A stretch of DNA of 64,000 bases from Dyadobacter koreensis. GTDB lineage: Bacteria; Bacteroidota; Bacteroidia; Cytophagales; Spirosomataceae. The stretch lies in the NCBI RefSeq assembly GCF_900108855.1, contig NZ_FNXY01000004.1, positions 558,001 through 622,000 of the forward strand, given 5' to 3'. The notes beneath the pieces were generated by a model, which was not told the origin of the DNA, searched no databases, and saw only the letters and a list, made by a program, of their open reading frames with translations. How positions within the stretch are numbered: position 1 is the stretch's first letter; each line of letters begins with the position of its first letter. The translations under genes and the position numbers were made by a program. This document shows, piece by piece, positions 9,482-18,909 of the stretch.

Positions 9482-9520
9482 CAATAATGCGGCTCAACTA
9501 AGGTTAGAACCACATTATTG
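9482..9520 (+). other. Hairpin between tkt and tal
   Basis: Arms CAATAATG (9482-9489) and CATTATTG (9513-9520) can pair, with a short inner GG/CC. There is no T-run, so it may stabilise the tkt mRNA end or partly terminate rather than fully stop transcription. Confidence 0.35.
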
Positions 9521-9578
9521 TCGTCCTAAGTAAGTGATTTATAAAATTATAAATTTTTAATTCAAATTAAAGTTGGTT

Positions 9579-10679
9579 ATGGCAAGTAACAAAGTAAAAC
9601 AGATCCACGATTTTGGGCAAAGCATCTGGTTGGATTTCATTGACCGTAAGATCATTAACACAGGTGAATTAAAAAAATTAGTTGAAGAAGACGGCGTAAG
9701 AGGCGTCACTTCAAATCCCGCTATTTTCGAAAAGGCGATCAGCAGTAGCTCTGACTACGACGCCGATATCAGCGAGTTGTCAAAAGGAGATAAAACAAAC
9801 GAAGAAATATTTTTTGGTCTGGCGGTAAGTGATATCAAACTCGCGTGTGACCTTTTACGTCCGGTTTACGACGAAGAAGTTGTAGGAGCCGACGGATATG
9901 TAAGTCTTGAAGTATCTCCATTTCTTGCGTTGGATACCGAGGGAACGATCAAACAAGCACTTGAACTTTGGAAAGCGGTAGACAAGCCGAATGTAATGAT
10001 CAAAATTCCGGGAACCGAGCCTGGACTTCCTGCCATTCAAAAGGCTATTTCTGAAGGTTTGAATATCAATGTTACGCTGCTTTTTGGTCTGGATCGTTAC
10101 GAGGCGGTGACAGAAGCTTATATTTCAGGTTTGGAAGAAAGAGCGGAAAAAGGCTTACCGATTGATAAAATTTCTTCGGTTGCAAGTTTCTTCCTAAGCC
10201 GTATCGACGTTTTGGTTGACCCAATGCTTGACGAAAAAGGGCTTGGAGAGCTGAAAGGCGAAGTTGCAATTGCATCTGCCAAGAAAGCCTACGAGATTTA
10301 TAAAAGAGTATTTAGCACAGACCGCTGGAAGAAACTGGCGGACAAAGGTGCTGTTCCTCAGCGTTTGCTTTGGGCAAGTACTAGCAGCAAAAACCCTGCG
10401 TTTAAGGACACGAAATATGTTGAGGCGTTAATCGGGCCAGATACTGTTGATACCATTCCGTTGGAAACGCTGGAAGCATACCGTGACCACGGTGATCCTG
10501 CAAGCCGTCTGGAAGATGATCTGGACACGGCAACAGAAATTCTTGAAAAAATCAAGGCTGCCGGTATCGATATCGATGCGGTAACGAAACAATTGGAAGA
10601 GGAAGGAATTGATAAATTTAATAAGCCTTTTGAGAAATTACTGCAGGCTATTGAAGACCAAAAATCCAAAGTCAACTAA
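9579..10679 (+). CDS. tal: Transaldolase (366-residue actinobacterial-type subfamily)
   Basis: I start at the ATG at 9579; a TTG two codons earlier is the only alternative. The 366 residues and the N-terminal GVTSNPAIFEKAI mark the longer transaldolase subfamily first defined in mycobacteria. The Schiff-base lysine is K142 in MIKIPGT. SSVASFFLSRID and WASTSSKNP are further family motifs. The enzyme transfers a dihydroxyacetone unit between sedoheptulose 7-phosphate and glyceraldehyde 3-phosphate. It follows tkt by 108 bases and precedes the HAD gene by 8, supporting one operon. Confidence 0.95.
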   Translation: MASNKVKQIHDFGQSIWLDFIDRKIINTGELKKLVEEDGVRGVTSNPAIFEKAISSSSDYDADISELSKGDKTNEEIFFGLAVSDIKLACDLLRPVYDEEVVGADGYVSLEVSPFLALDTEGTIKQALELWKAVDKPNVMIKIPGTEPGLPAIQKAISEGLNINVTLLFGLDRYEAVTEAYISGLEERAEKGLPIDKISSVASFFLSRIDVLVDPMLDEKGLGELKGEVAIASAKKAYEIYKRVFSTDRWKKLADKGAVPQRLLWASTSSKNPAFKDTKYVEALIGPDTVDTIPLETLEAYRDHGDPASRLEDDLDTATEILEKIKAAGIDIDAVTKQLEEEGIDKFNKPFEKLLQAIEDQKSKVN

Positions 10680-10687
10680 TTCTTGTA

Positions 10688-11317
10688 ATGGAAAGTACTG
10701 ATCTTAAAATTCTGTTTTTTGATATCGGTGGCGTGCTCCTCAGCAATGGCTGGGGGCACGAATCCCGAAAAATTGCAGCAGAAAAATTTGGTCTGGATTA
10801 CGACGAGGTGAATGTTCTGCATAATTTCATTTTTAATGTATATGAAATTGGAAGTATTACCCTTGACGAATATCTCGACACCGTTATCTTCAATCACCCC
10901 CGCGACTTCGCCAGAGAAGATTTTAAAGCGTTTATTTACGCACAGTCGGTCGAGCTGCCTGATATGCTGAAATGGCTGAAAGAATGGAAAAAAGACTGCG
11001 GGTTCCGTGTTATTTCGATTAATAATGAAGGCAAGGAATTAAATGATTATCGTGTTCGGAAATTTAAACTCCACGAATGTTTTGACGCCTTTATTTCCTC
11101 TTGTGAAGTAAAAATGCGTAAACCTGATCCCGGACTATTTAATCTTGCGATGGGTATAGCACAAGCTACACCTTCGCAATGCGTCTATTTTGACGATCGG
11201 ATCATGTTTACGACCACGGCTCAAAAACTTGGAATCCGGGCTTTTCATCATACCAGTTTTGAGTCTACAAAGGAAATTCTTGAAGGTCTAAAAAGAGAAA
11301 AATTCCCACAATCATGA
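10688..11317 (+). CDS. HAD superfamily hydrolase (YihX-like), coupled to gnd
   Basis: A 209-residue HAD phosphatase with a small alpha-helical cap. Motif I is FFDIGGVL with nucleophile D12; the second aspartate of DxD is Gly, as in the YihX type. Motif II is at ISINNEG, the motif III lysine at KMRKPDPG and motif IV at VYFDDR. Its stop overlaps the gnd start (ATGA), so the two are translationally coupled. YihX-type enzymes hydrolyse sugar phosphates. The place in a pentose phosphate operon suggests action on a pathway intermediate or on a toxic side product; the real substrate is unknown. Confidence 0.85.
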   Translation: MESTDLKILFFDIGGVLLSNGWGHESRKIAAEKFGLDYDEVNVLHNFIFNVYEIGSITLDEYLDTVIFNHPRDFAREDFKAFIYAQSVELPDMLKWLKEWKKDCGFRVISINNEGKELNDYRVRKFKLHECFDAFISSCEVKMRKPDPGLFNLAMGIAQATPSQCVYFDDRIMFTTTAQKLGIRAFHHTSFESTKEILEGLKREKFPQS

Positions 11318-12750
11318 GTGAAGAGCAAAAATATAATTTCGGTATGATCGGGCTTGGAACAATGGGCCGGAACTTACTGCTGAATATCGGTGACCATGGC
11401 TTTGCAGGAGCCGGTTATGACAAAGATGCTACAAAAGGTGCCTTGCTTGAAGAAGAAGGTAAGGATATAAAAGTTAAAGGGTTTAGTGATATAAAGGAAT
11501 TCGTTGCGAGCCTGACAACGCCGCGCGCTATTACGATGCTCGTGCCCGCCGGAAAGATTGTCGACAGCGTTATTGAAGAACTCTTGCCTTTGCTTGATAA
11601 GGGCGATATTCTTATCGATGGGGGGAATTCTCACTTCGCTGACACAAACCGACGCGTCGAATATCTTGAAGATCTTGGTTATCACTTCTTTGGGATGGGT
11701 ATTTCGGGTGGAGAAGAAGGTGCTCGCCGCGGACCCAGCATTATGCCGGGAGGTGATAAGAAGGCATATTCGGTAATGAAACCAATCCTGGAAGCCATCG
11801 CCGCGAAAGTGGATGATGTTCCTTGCGTCACGTATATCGGGCAAGGTTCGGCCGGTCATTTTGTAAAAATGGTGCATAATGGAATTGAATATGGTCTGAT
11901 GCAGCTGCTCTCAGAAAGCTATGAAATTCTAAAAAACGGATTAAAACTGGATGGAGATTCTATTCAGAAAATATTTGCAGGCTGGAACGAGGGAAGATTG
12001 CAATCATTTCTGGTAGATATAACGGCCGATATTTTCAAATATAGAGTGCCAGGTTCTGACCATTTGCTTTTGGATGATATCAAGGATGAAGCCAGAGCAA
12101 AAGGAACTGGAAAGTGGACTTCGCAGGCTGCTATGGATTTGCAATCTCCAATTCCTACCATAGATACGGCAGTTGCCATGCGGGATCTATCAAAATACAA
12201 AGCACTTCGTGAACAGGCTGCAACTTTATACAGTACCCAGGAAACGGAGAAACTGGATGTAGACCAGGACAAGTTCCTTGTCGACCTTGAACAAGCGTTT
12301 TACTTTAGCATGATCATAACGTATGCACAAGGAATGCAGATGCTTTCCAACGCTTCTACGGAGTATAATTATGGTCTGAATCTTTCTGAAATTGCAAAAA
12401 TATGGCGCGGCGGGTGTATCATTCGATCGTCCTTTTTGAATGATATTTATAATGCTTACGAGAAAGACGAGGAACTAAAACATTTGTTGCTTTACGAGGA
12501 TGTTGCAAATTTGGTGAATGAAACAATTCCAGGCATCCGGTCGGTCTTGTCCAAAGCCGTAGCAAATGGAATCGCGATTCCGGCATTTGCTTCTTCATTA
12601 AGTTATTTTGACGCCTTTCGAAGCAAAAGAATGCCATCAAATCTGATTCAGGCACAGCGCGATTTTTTTGGCGCTCATACCTATGAACTTATTGGGAAAG
12701 AAGGTGTTTTCCATACACAATGGGTTCCGAAAAATGGATCGGAAATTTAG
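11314..12750 (+). CDS. gnd: 6-phosphogluconate dehydrogenase, decarboxylating
   Basis: The 478 residues fit the long bacterial form. The NADP-binding loop GLGTMGRNL is at 13-21, the catalytic-site signature includes IDGGNSHFADTNRR, and the all-alpha domain contains GQGSAGHFVKMVHNGIEYG. The enzyme converts 6-phosphogluconate to ribulose 5-phosphate with release of CO2 and NADPH. Translation is coupled to the upstream HAD gene by a 4-base overlap, and zwf follows 26 bases later. No 6-phosphogluconolactonase gene is present in the cluster, so that step must be encoded elsewhere or run spontaneously. Confidence 0.97.
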   Translation: MSEEQKYNFGMIGLGTMGRNLLLNIGDHGFAGAGYDKDATKGALLEEEGKDIKVKGFSDIKEFVASLTTPRAITMLVPAGKIVDSVIEELLPLLDKGDILIDGGNSHFADTNRRVEYLEDLGYHFFGMGISGGEEGARRGPSIMPGGDKKAYSVMKPILEAIAAKVDDVPCVTYIGQGSAGHFVKMVHNGIEYGLMQLLSESYEILKNGLKLDGDSIQKIFAGWNEGRLQSFLVDITADIFKYRVPGSDHLLLDDIKDEARAKGTGKWTSQAAMDLQSPIPTIDTAVAMRDLSKYKALREQAATLYSTQETEKLDVDQDKFLVDLEQAFYFSMIITYAQGMQMLSNASTEYNYGLNLSEIAKIWRGGCIIRSSFLNDIYNAYEKDEELKHLLLYEDVANLVNETIPGIRSVLSKAVANGIAIPAFASSLSYFDAFRSKRMPSNLIQAQRDFFGAHTYELIGKEGVFHTQWVPKNGSEI

Positions 12751-12776
12751 AAATTTGTCTGTAAACCAACGACATC

Positions 12777-14291
12777 ATGTATTCAACAATAAAATCACAG
12801 CCAACAATATTTATTATTTTCGGCGGTACCGGTGACCTTAATTCGCGTAAACTGGCGCCGGCATTATATAATCTTTTTTTGGAAGGCTGGCTGCCTGACG
12901 AATTTTCTATCATAGGAACAGGCCGCACACCGCTGTCTGACGATGATTTTAAAGTAAAAATTCTTGAAGGGATCAATTCATTTTCAAGAAGCGGGAAAGC
13001 GGCTGACGATAAATGGGCTGAATTTTCCAAGCATCTTTACTATCAGGTTTCGGACATCAACGATCACCAGACTTACAAGGAATTCGGTGCGCGAATTGAG
13101 AAACATAATTCCGAATGGGGAACAAAGGCCAATGTCATTTACTATTTGGCTGTATCTCCAAATTTCTTCCCGATAATCGCTGAAAATATATCTAAAAGTA
13201 ATTTGGCCGATGATCCTGAAAAAACAAGAATCGTCATTGAAAAACCTTTCGGCCACGATCTGGATTCTGCGGTTTCGCTGAACAAACTTCTATCAGGTAT
13301 TTTTGATGAAAAACAGATATATCGTATCGACCATTATCTGGGTAAACAGACGGTACAAAATATCATGGCTTTCCGTTTTGCAAATGCTATTCTGGAACCT
13401 ATCTGGAACCGGAATTATATTGAGCACGTGCAAATATCTGTTACCGAGCAACTTGGCGTTGAAGAACGCGGCGATTATTACGACGGCTCCGGTGCGATGC
13501 GCGATATGATCCAGAATCACTTGTTGCAGCTTCTGTGCCTTGTCGCGATGGAATCTCCGGTAAGTTTTGACGCTGACGAAATCCGTAACCGTAAGGTGGA
13601 TGTCCTTAAAGCGATGCGAAAATTCACACCGGAAGATGTTCGTTTGTCAGCCGTTCGCGGCCAGTATGGAAGTGGCTGGATGAAGGGACAGGAAGTTCCG
13701 GGGTATCGTGAGGAGCCCAAAGTCAATCCGGAATCCAATACCGAGACTTTTGCTGCAATCAAGTTTTTTGTAGATAACTGGCGCTGGCAAGGTGTTCCGT
13801 TTTACGTGCGTACCGGAAAACGTCTGCACCAGTCTGCTTCTGTGATCACGATCCAGTTCAAGGATGTACCGCATTTCGTTTTTCCCAAAGAAGCAAATGA
13901 AAGCTGGCAGCAAAATCGTCTGATCATCAGCATTCAACCAGAAATGAGCATACGTCTGCAGGTTCAGGCAAAGCGTCCCGGACTTGATATGTATCTGAAC
14001 TCGGTAGATATGGTTTTTGATTATAAAGGAACCTACACTGAACAGGCACCGGAAGCTTACGAAACTTTGCTTTTGGATACCATGCTCGGAGATCAGACTT
14101 TGTTTATGCGCGGCGACCAGGTTGAAACGGCTTGGGAACTGATTATGCCAATCCTAAATGCATGGCAGGGAAGAAAAAGTTTGAATTTCCCGAATTATTC
14201 CGCTGATTCGTGGGGACCAGAAATTGCCGAGGCACTTATCGCCCGCGACGGTTTTCACTGGTTTACCTTGCCGATTAAAAGCAAGAAATAA
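12777..14291 (+). CDS. zwf: Glucose-6-phosphate 1-dehydrogenase
   Basis: 504 residues, the usual length. The N-terminal nucleotide fold has [12 protein letters not shown]; the substrate-binding signature RIDHYLGK is at 183-190 with catalytic-region H186; a proline-containing EKPFGHD lies before it. The enzyme makes 6-phosphoglucono-delta-lactone and NADPH, the entry to the oxidative pentose phosphate pathway. It is the last gene of the cluster, followed within 20 bases by a strong terminator. Having zwf last is unusual only in that control of the first step depends on the promoter far upstream of tkt, unless there is an internal one. Confidence 0.97.
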   Translation: MYSTIKSQPTIFIIFGGTGDLNSRKLAPALYNLFLEGWLPDEFSIIGTGRTPLSDDDFKVKILEGINSFSRSGKAADDKWAEFSKHLYYQVSDINDHQTYKEFGARIEKHNSEWGTKANVIYYLAVSPNFFPIIAENISKSNLADDPEKTRIVIEKPFGHDLDSAVSLNKLLSGIFDEKQIYRIDHYLGKQTVQNIMAFRFANAILEPIWNRNYIEHVQISVTEQLGVEERGDYYDGSGAMRDMIQNHLLQLLCLVAMESPVSFDADEIRNRKVDVLKAMRKFTPEDVRLSAVRGQYGSGWMKGQEVPGYREEPKVNPESNTETFAAIKFFVDNWRWQGVPFYVRTGKRLHQSASVITIQFKDVPHFVFPKEANESWQQNRLIISIQPEMSIRLQVQAKRPGLDMYLNSVDMVFDYKGTYTEQAPEAYETLLLDTMLGDQTLFMRGDQVETAWELIMPILNAWQGRKSLNFPNYSADSWGPEIAEALIARDGFHWFTLPIKSKK

Positions 14292-14309
14292 TCTATCAGT
14301 CTTCATAAC

Positions 14310-14347
14310 AAAACAGGGGAGCAGCCCAAAAGGCGCTCCCCTGTTTT
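14310..14347. terminator. Terminator after zwf
   Basis: A 13-bp stem (14310-14322 with 14335-14347), core CAGGGGAGC, is flanked by AAAA and TTTT and so can act for zwf and for the convergent HD-domain gene. Confidence 0.88.
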
Positions 14348-14368
14348 ATGTTTTATAATTTGCTGACT

Positions 14369-15016
14369 TTAAGAGTCTCCTATGCAAGGATTGTGTGAAT
14401 GAACTTTCGCTACCACCCCTCTTTTTTCTTTACGTTTCAGTCGTTCCAGATTCTTTCTCTTTCCGTATTCCAATAATTCGCGACCGTAGCCCGTCTTGAA
14501 AAAATGGGATTCCAGCAAGCAGATTGTCGCTTTACGCCAGTTTCCGTTATCTATTTTGCAACCCGTTTTTCGTTCAATTTCTTCCTGCATCAGCATATCT
14601 CTTTTGGAAAACTGCTCGGTACCAAAATGATACAAATCGGCATCGCACATAATCTGCTGCAAGAGATTTTCCGGTTTCTGCGGCATAACAGTTGCCATAA
14701 TACACTTATGAATTTCAAGGATCAGGTCTTCTTTTACACCAAGGTTTCTTAGAAATCCGGCTGCCATATCTGCTCCTCTTTGCTCATGCCCGTTGGCTTC
14801 TCCTGTATAATATCCGGTATCATGAAACCAGGCAGCGGCTACAACAATGAACGTTTCCCTATCTTCAAGTCCATAATGGTCTGCCATCTTTGCAGCGTGA
14901 GTTACCACATCTTGTGTATGGGCAAAGTTATGGAATGTCAATGTTGAGTCTTCCTTAGCATCGTAAAAACGCTCCACATACTGCTGAACCACATTAAGGA
15001 TTTCCGCGTATTTCAT
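14369..15016 (-). CDS. Soluble HD-domain phosphohydrolase
   Basis: A 215-residue protein with a full HD metal site: H29 and H33 (FHNFAHTQ), H65-D66 (WFHDTG), H77 (GHE) and D125/D127 (CDADL). There is no signal peptide or membrane helix. The pattern YHNF-HTQ-WFHDTGY-GHE-CDADL resembles the N-terminal HD half of Bacteroidota proteins annotated as Pycsar-system effector family, but the membrane C-terminal half is missing and no cyclase gene is adjacent. It may be a nucleotide phosphohydrolase. The C-terminus is basic (RLKRKEKR). It stands alone, convergent with zwf. Confidence 0.8.
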   Translation of the reverse strand: MKYAEILNVVQQYVERFYDAKEDSTLTFHNFAHTQDVVTHAAKMADHYGLEDRETFIVVAAAWFHDTGYYTGEANGHEQRGADMAAGFLRNLGVKEDLILEIHKCIMATVMPQKPENLLQQIMCDADLYHFGTEQFSKRDMLMQEEIERKTGCKIDNGNWRKATICLLESHFFKTGYGRELLEYGKRKNLERLKRKEKRGVVAKVHSHNPCIGDS

Positions 15017-15281
15017 ATTCTTGAAATAAAAAAATTGACACCTAACGTCATATTCGGCTCATCTAAACGACCACAACTTATACTTACAAAACCTGTACCA
15101 ATGCATGGTTGCAATCGGATCACAATTTCAATTTATAAATACTGAACGGTATTTTCAAAAAAAAATTTCTCTATTTACAGATTCAAAAGCAAAATTTTGA
15201 AAAAAGTCGCTTTTGCGACATATCCAGGGCCAATCTTCTAATCAGATTTTAACTTCTTCGGCAGAAATCAAATTTTTGATA

Positions 15282-15722
15282 CTAATCATCTGCCTTCTTG
15301 CTTATCACTTTTCCCGTTTTATCGTAGGTAACATCAAGTTCAGAACCTGTATTTTTCAGCTCTACCTTGTAAGTTACAATGCCGGCATTGTCCGTTTTCT
15401 TTGGATCATGAATTTTATATCCTTTATAGTCTTTGGTAATCGCAGCAACTACCTCTTTGGGCAATTGTTCTGATTTAATTTCTTCTTTATGTTTTACAAT
15501 TTTACCTGTCTTTTCCAGCCAAACCTCATGATCATCTTTTCCTATCTCAAATTCCACTTTGTAGAGTGCGGCTTTCAGCTTCCATTCAACGTCCATTGCT
15601 TTTGGAAATTGTTGCTTAAAAGTATTTAATACAACCGAGGGAACGTCCGTTTCTTTAAGATCCTGCCCTACACTTACTGCCGCATAAAACATGCTGCAGG
15701 CGACAAAAATTAACTTTTTCAT
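15282..15722 (-). CDS. Secreted PepSY-like protein
   Basis: 146 residues with an N-terminal signal peptide ending near SVGQ (about residue 19), so it is periplasmic. Two beta-lactamase-inhibitor-like PepSY-like (DUF2874) halves can be seen, each with the pattern of a VVLNTFKQQFP-type helix followed by WEVE-like beta strands (about 27-80 and 85-146). Proteins of this kind in Bacteroidota often sit beside OmpR-type two-component systems and may modulate the sensor. Here it follows the HAEPL-type protein gene by 60 bases, downstream of a kinase and regulator on the same strand. Function is not known. Confidence 0.75.
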   Translation of the reverse strand: MKKLIFVACSMFYAAVSVGQDLKETDVPSVVLNTFKQQFPKAMDVEWKLKAALYKVEFEIGKDDHEVWLEKTGKIVKHKEEIKSEQLPKEVVAAITKDYKGYKIHDPKKTDNAGIVTYKVELKNTGSELDVTYDKTGKVISKKADD

Positions 15723-15782
15723 ATAATACTAATTTAGTTTTAACAAAATAACCATTCAATTCCGGAAAGAAACGGGAATCAT

Positions 15783-16610
15783 TTATTTTCTTTTTTTCGG
15801 CGGTTCAAATATCACGCGGGCTAAAAAACTGATGCCATTATCTTTTAAATTTACAGGGATCCCTGTCACTAACCCTAAGGCCAGATTCGAGGTAATCATT
15901 AATTTAACCTGAGGTCTTACCACCGTCTCAGATCTCCATCCCGAATATTCCTGATTGACTTCCACACCGATCAGATTTCCCCCGTTTGTCAGCTCATAAT
16001 GCATACTTGCGTTCAGTTGATAGTACCGCTCAGACCTTTTCTCTCCTGCGTTAAACTCCCACTCAGGGCCAGTGTAAACCATGGAATGAACTCGCCTGCC
16101 CCAACGTTTTGCGGCCACGAAAAACGGACTCATACTATGCCCTTTCAGAGGCGCCGACCCATGACTTAAAGAATAAAACGAGTGTGTCCTGAACTCATGA
16201 ATATTGCCGATGGCCATAGACATGTTATATTTTGGAGAGACCAGAAAAGTATACTGGGAAGCCAGCTTAATGCCTTCCATTCTGTTTCTGGGGGCTTCCT
16301 CATCCTCATCGTGGTCAAACTCCGGTTTGTAAAAAGTAAACGGAACTTCAACTTCCAGGCCTAATCGGTTTACCGGAGAAAATTCGTATTCAAAAAATCC
16401 GGTGTTGGCAACATAGCCTTTCAGCTCTTCCATGCCCCACCCCGCATTTAATTCTTTTTCTCCTTTCCGTGCTCCCAGATCACGAATCAGGTCGATGTAT
16501 AAAGGTTCTGCGTGATGAATTTTTACCGGCCGTTTCGACAGAGAATCTGATTGTCCAAAAGCGGCTGAACAAATAGTAAGGGCTAGAAATATGTGGATGA
16601 TGTGTTTCAT
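15783..16610 (-). CDS. HAEPL-type outer-membrane beta-barrel protein
   Basis: I start at the ATG at 16610, giving 275 residues with a clean signal peptide (MKHIIHIFLALTICSAAFG); a start 16 codons earlier would spoil it. The mature part begins with the motif HAEPLYIDLIRDLGARKGE, which I recognise as a Bacteroidota family of unknown function. The rest alternates polar and aromatic residues, as in a beta barrel, and ends in RVIFEP. It lies directly after the two-component system (gap 74 bases) and before the PepSY-like gene, so it is probably controlled by, or reports to, that system. An inverted repeat abuts its start codon. Confidence 0.7.
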   Translation of the reverse strand: MKHIIHIFLALTICSAAFGQSDSLSKRPVKIHHAEPLYIDLIRDLGARKGEKELNAGWGMEELKGYVANTGFFEYEFSPVNRLGLEVEVPFTFYKPEFDHDEDEEAPRNRMEGIKLASQYTFLVSPKYNMSMAIGNIHEFRTHSFYSLSHGSAPLKGHSMSPFFVAAKRWGRRVHSMVYTGPEWEFNAGEKRSERYYQLNASMHYELTNGGNLIGVEVNQEYSGWRSETVVRPQVKLMITSNLALGLVTGIPVNLKDNGISFLARVIFEPPKKRK

Positions 16611-16643
16611 ACTTTTAACGTTTGATAATACAATGTTAAAAGT
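16611..16643 (-). promoter_or_regulatory. Inverted repeat abutting the HAEPL-type gene start
   Basis: Perfect 9-bp arms ACTTTTAAC (16611-16619) and GTTAAAAGT (16635-16643) are separated by 15 bases and end at the start codon. This could be an operator or an mRNA hairpin masking the start. The upstream response regulator is an obvious candidate binder. Confidence 0.35.
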
Positions 16644-16684
16644 CAAAACAGGAAACATTTGGGAATCCGGATCCTTCCTGTTCT

Positions 16685-17950
16685 TTATTTGAAATAAACC
16701 GTCATCTTATGCCCGTTATCAAAGTAATACGCGACAGACAATCCATACAAATCGGAAATAGCTTTGACTATTGCCAGCCCGAGTCCGGTATTATTCTTCT
16801 CGTTTGATTTCTTATGAAAACGCTGAAATATTTTCTGCCCGTCCAGTGGAATATTGCTTCCGGAATTTCTAATAGTAAAGGAAGCCGGATTGATCGTCAC
16901 ATCCACCGAACCATTGTCAACATTATGAACAATTGCATTTTTCAGGAAATTCGTAACGAAAATCTCAGCAAGGTCTTTATTCATATAGGCGTACAATTGA
17001 TCATTTTCCTGAAATGAAATATGTACATTTTTATAATCGGCAAAATCTGAGAACTCTTCGATCAGATTTTTGAATATTGCATTAATGTCAACCTGTTCGT
17101 TATCCTGAAATTGTTTATTTTCTATTTTCGATAATAGAAGCAGGGATTTGTTTAGCCGCTTCAGGCGTTCCAATGTCTGGATTATCTGACCGATCGCGAC
17201 AAGATTACTCTCCGTCAGATCTTCTCTTTCTGAAAGTAATTCAAGTTTGTTAATACTGATAGCAAGAGGCGTTTGCAGTTCATGGGAGGCATTTTCAATA
17301 AACTGCTTCTGTCCCTGATATGTTTCCAGCGTCCGGTTCAGCAATAAAGTCACCGCCTCATTCAGCTCCTTGAATTCCTTCACCTGCGTTTCAGCCGGTT
17401 TTATCATCGGATCTTTTCCAATCTTAAACTGTTTCAACTGATCGAGCAAAAGATAAAAAGGCTTCCAGGTCTTTTTAAGCAAAAAATTATTAACGATGAG
17501 AATACTGGCAATCATGGCCACATAGAGCCAGATCAGGGAATATAAAAGATCCTCGATCAAATCATCTTCTTCAACCATCGAGGAAATTACCTTTAGTTCA
17601 TAGTATTTGTTATTTAATGCAAAAGCGGAAGTAAGCATTCTGACCGGCTCATAATCTTCCTCATTCAACATATACATCAGCGTGTCCTGATGAATATCTT
17701 TTCTTAGAATCGCCACGGATTCTGGTAGTTCACGAATTTCGTAATTGCTTTCTGCAAATTCTTTTTTATTTAAAATCGTCGAATCCTCCTCTGCTTTTTT
17801 AATAATTAAAAGTTTGTAATTGTCCAGTCCGTCATCGAGACTGTCATATACTTCATCCAACATGTTGACATAAAATATTGCCGCCCATATACTGATGATC
17901 ACCAACAAAGTGATCGACAAATATTTTAAAGTATGGTTAAGCAACTTCAT
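16685..17950 (-). CDS. Sensor histidine kinase (system 1)
   Basis: 421 residues. Two membrane helices (about 10-29 and 136-156) flank a periplasmic sensor loop of about 105 residues. Then comes a cytoplasmic linker without an obvious classical HAMP, the HisKA box with phospho-acceptor H223 (ENASHELQTPL), and a HATPase domain with the N box FLKNAIVHN and a GLGLAIVK box. It overlaps its response regulator by 4 bases, so the two form a pair made in fixed ratio. It is clearly paralogous to the kinase at 23738-24991 (same layout, same ENASHE-QTPLA box). The signal is unknown; envelope state or a small ion is likely from its neighbours. Confidence 0.92.
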   Translation of the reverse strand: MKLLNHTLKYLSITLLVIISIWAAIFYVNMLDEVYDSLDDGLDNYKLLIIKKAEEDSTILNKKEFAESNYEIRELPESVAILRKDIHQDTLMYMLNEEDYEPVRMLTSAFALNNKYYELKVISSMVEEDDLIEDLLYSLIWLYVAMIASILIVNNFLLKKTWKPFYLLLDQLKQFKIGKDPMIKPAETQVKEFKELNEAVTLLLNRTLETYQGQKQFIENASHELQTPLAISINKLELLSEREDLTESNLVAIGQIIQTLERLKRLNKSLLLLSKIENKQFQDNEQVDINAIFKNLIEEFSDFADYKNVHISFQENDQLYAYMNKDLAEIFVTNFLKNAIVHNVDNGSVDVTINPASFTIRNSGSNIPLDGQKIFQRFHKKSNEKNNTGLGLAIVKAISDLYGLSVAYYFDNGHKMTVYFK

Positions 17951-18624
17951 AAAACGATGAGTTTATAACCCAATCCGTACACGGCCTGAATTTCAATGCC
18001 AGCCTGGCTTTCTTTAAGTTTCTTGCGAAGATTTTTGATCTGTGAATAAATAAATTCGTAATCATCAGCCTCATCCATATGATCTCCCCAGACATGTTCA
18101 GCAAGTGAAGTTTTATTTACAAGCCTGTTTTTATTGACCACCATATAGCTCAGAATATCAAATTCTTTCCGGTTCAACAGCAGCGGCTGATTATTGATGT
18201 GTAAGGTCCGGTCATCCAGATCAAGTTTAACATTGCCTAATTCAACCGTATTTTTTCCGCCAAACGATTTTCGGCGCAAAACTGATTTAATCCGTGCATT
18301 TAATTCTGCGATATGGAAAGGCTTGGTAAGGTAATCATCCGCTCCAAGTTCAAGGCCGGTTAACTTATCGTCGAGCGAGTCCTTTGCAGAAATAATGATC
18401 ACATTGTCTGACTTATCCATATTTTTAAGCTCCTGAAGAATATCAAGGCCGCTGCCGCCCGGGAGCATAATATCGAGCAAAATGCAATCGTAATCAAACG
18501 AAATAATTTTGTCCAGCGCACTGGCATAATCGCCTGCACTTTCTACAAGAAAACTTTCCTTTTCGAGGGATTGACGAATTACTTCCATCAACTCCGTCTC
18601 GTCTTCAATAATCAGTATTTTCAT
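17947..18624 (-). CDS. OmpR-family response regulator (system 1)
   Basis: 225 residues. Receiver domain at 1-115 with E7/D8, phospho-acceptor D51 (LLDIMLPGGSG) and K101 (DDYLTKPF); C-terminal winged helix (about 130-225) with EFDILSYMVVNKNRLV and GLGYKL. It is the first gene of a minus-strand set: regulator, kinase, HAEPL-type protein, PepSY-like protein. No exact TAnnTTTG promoter was found in the 285 bases upstream. Confidence 0.93.
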   Translation of the reverse strand: MKILIIEDETELMEVIRQSLEKESFLVESAGDYASALDKIISFDYDCILLDIMLPGGSGLDILQELKNMDKSDNVIIISAKDSLDDKLTGLELGADDYLTKPFHIAELNARIKSVLRRKSFGGKNTVELGNVKLDLDDRTLHINNQPLLLNRKEFDILSYMVVNKNRLVNKTSLAEHVWGDHMDEADDYEFIYSQIKNLRKKLKESQAGIEIQAVYGLGYKLIVL

Positions 18625-18909
18625 AGGCCGTAAAGTTCAAAAACAAAACTGGAAAGAATCTGTAAAAAAGTATTCTTCGAAAAAATACTGAACAATACTT
18701 ATTTCAATCCAGACGATAATTCAAAACAATAGCAGTTACAGTAATTAATTCATAACGATTTTATTGTCGCAAGAAAAAACATATATCTAAAAAATGGAAC
18801 TAAGACAAACGTATTAGTATTTTGCTGATATTTTTTATACTTTTCACATTAATTTAATTGTGCCGGTGAGAAGAGAAACTAATTTATACAGGCTGAGCAA
18901 GTATACAGT

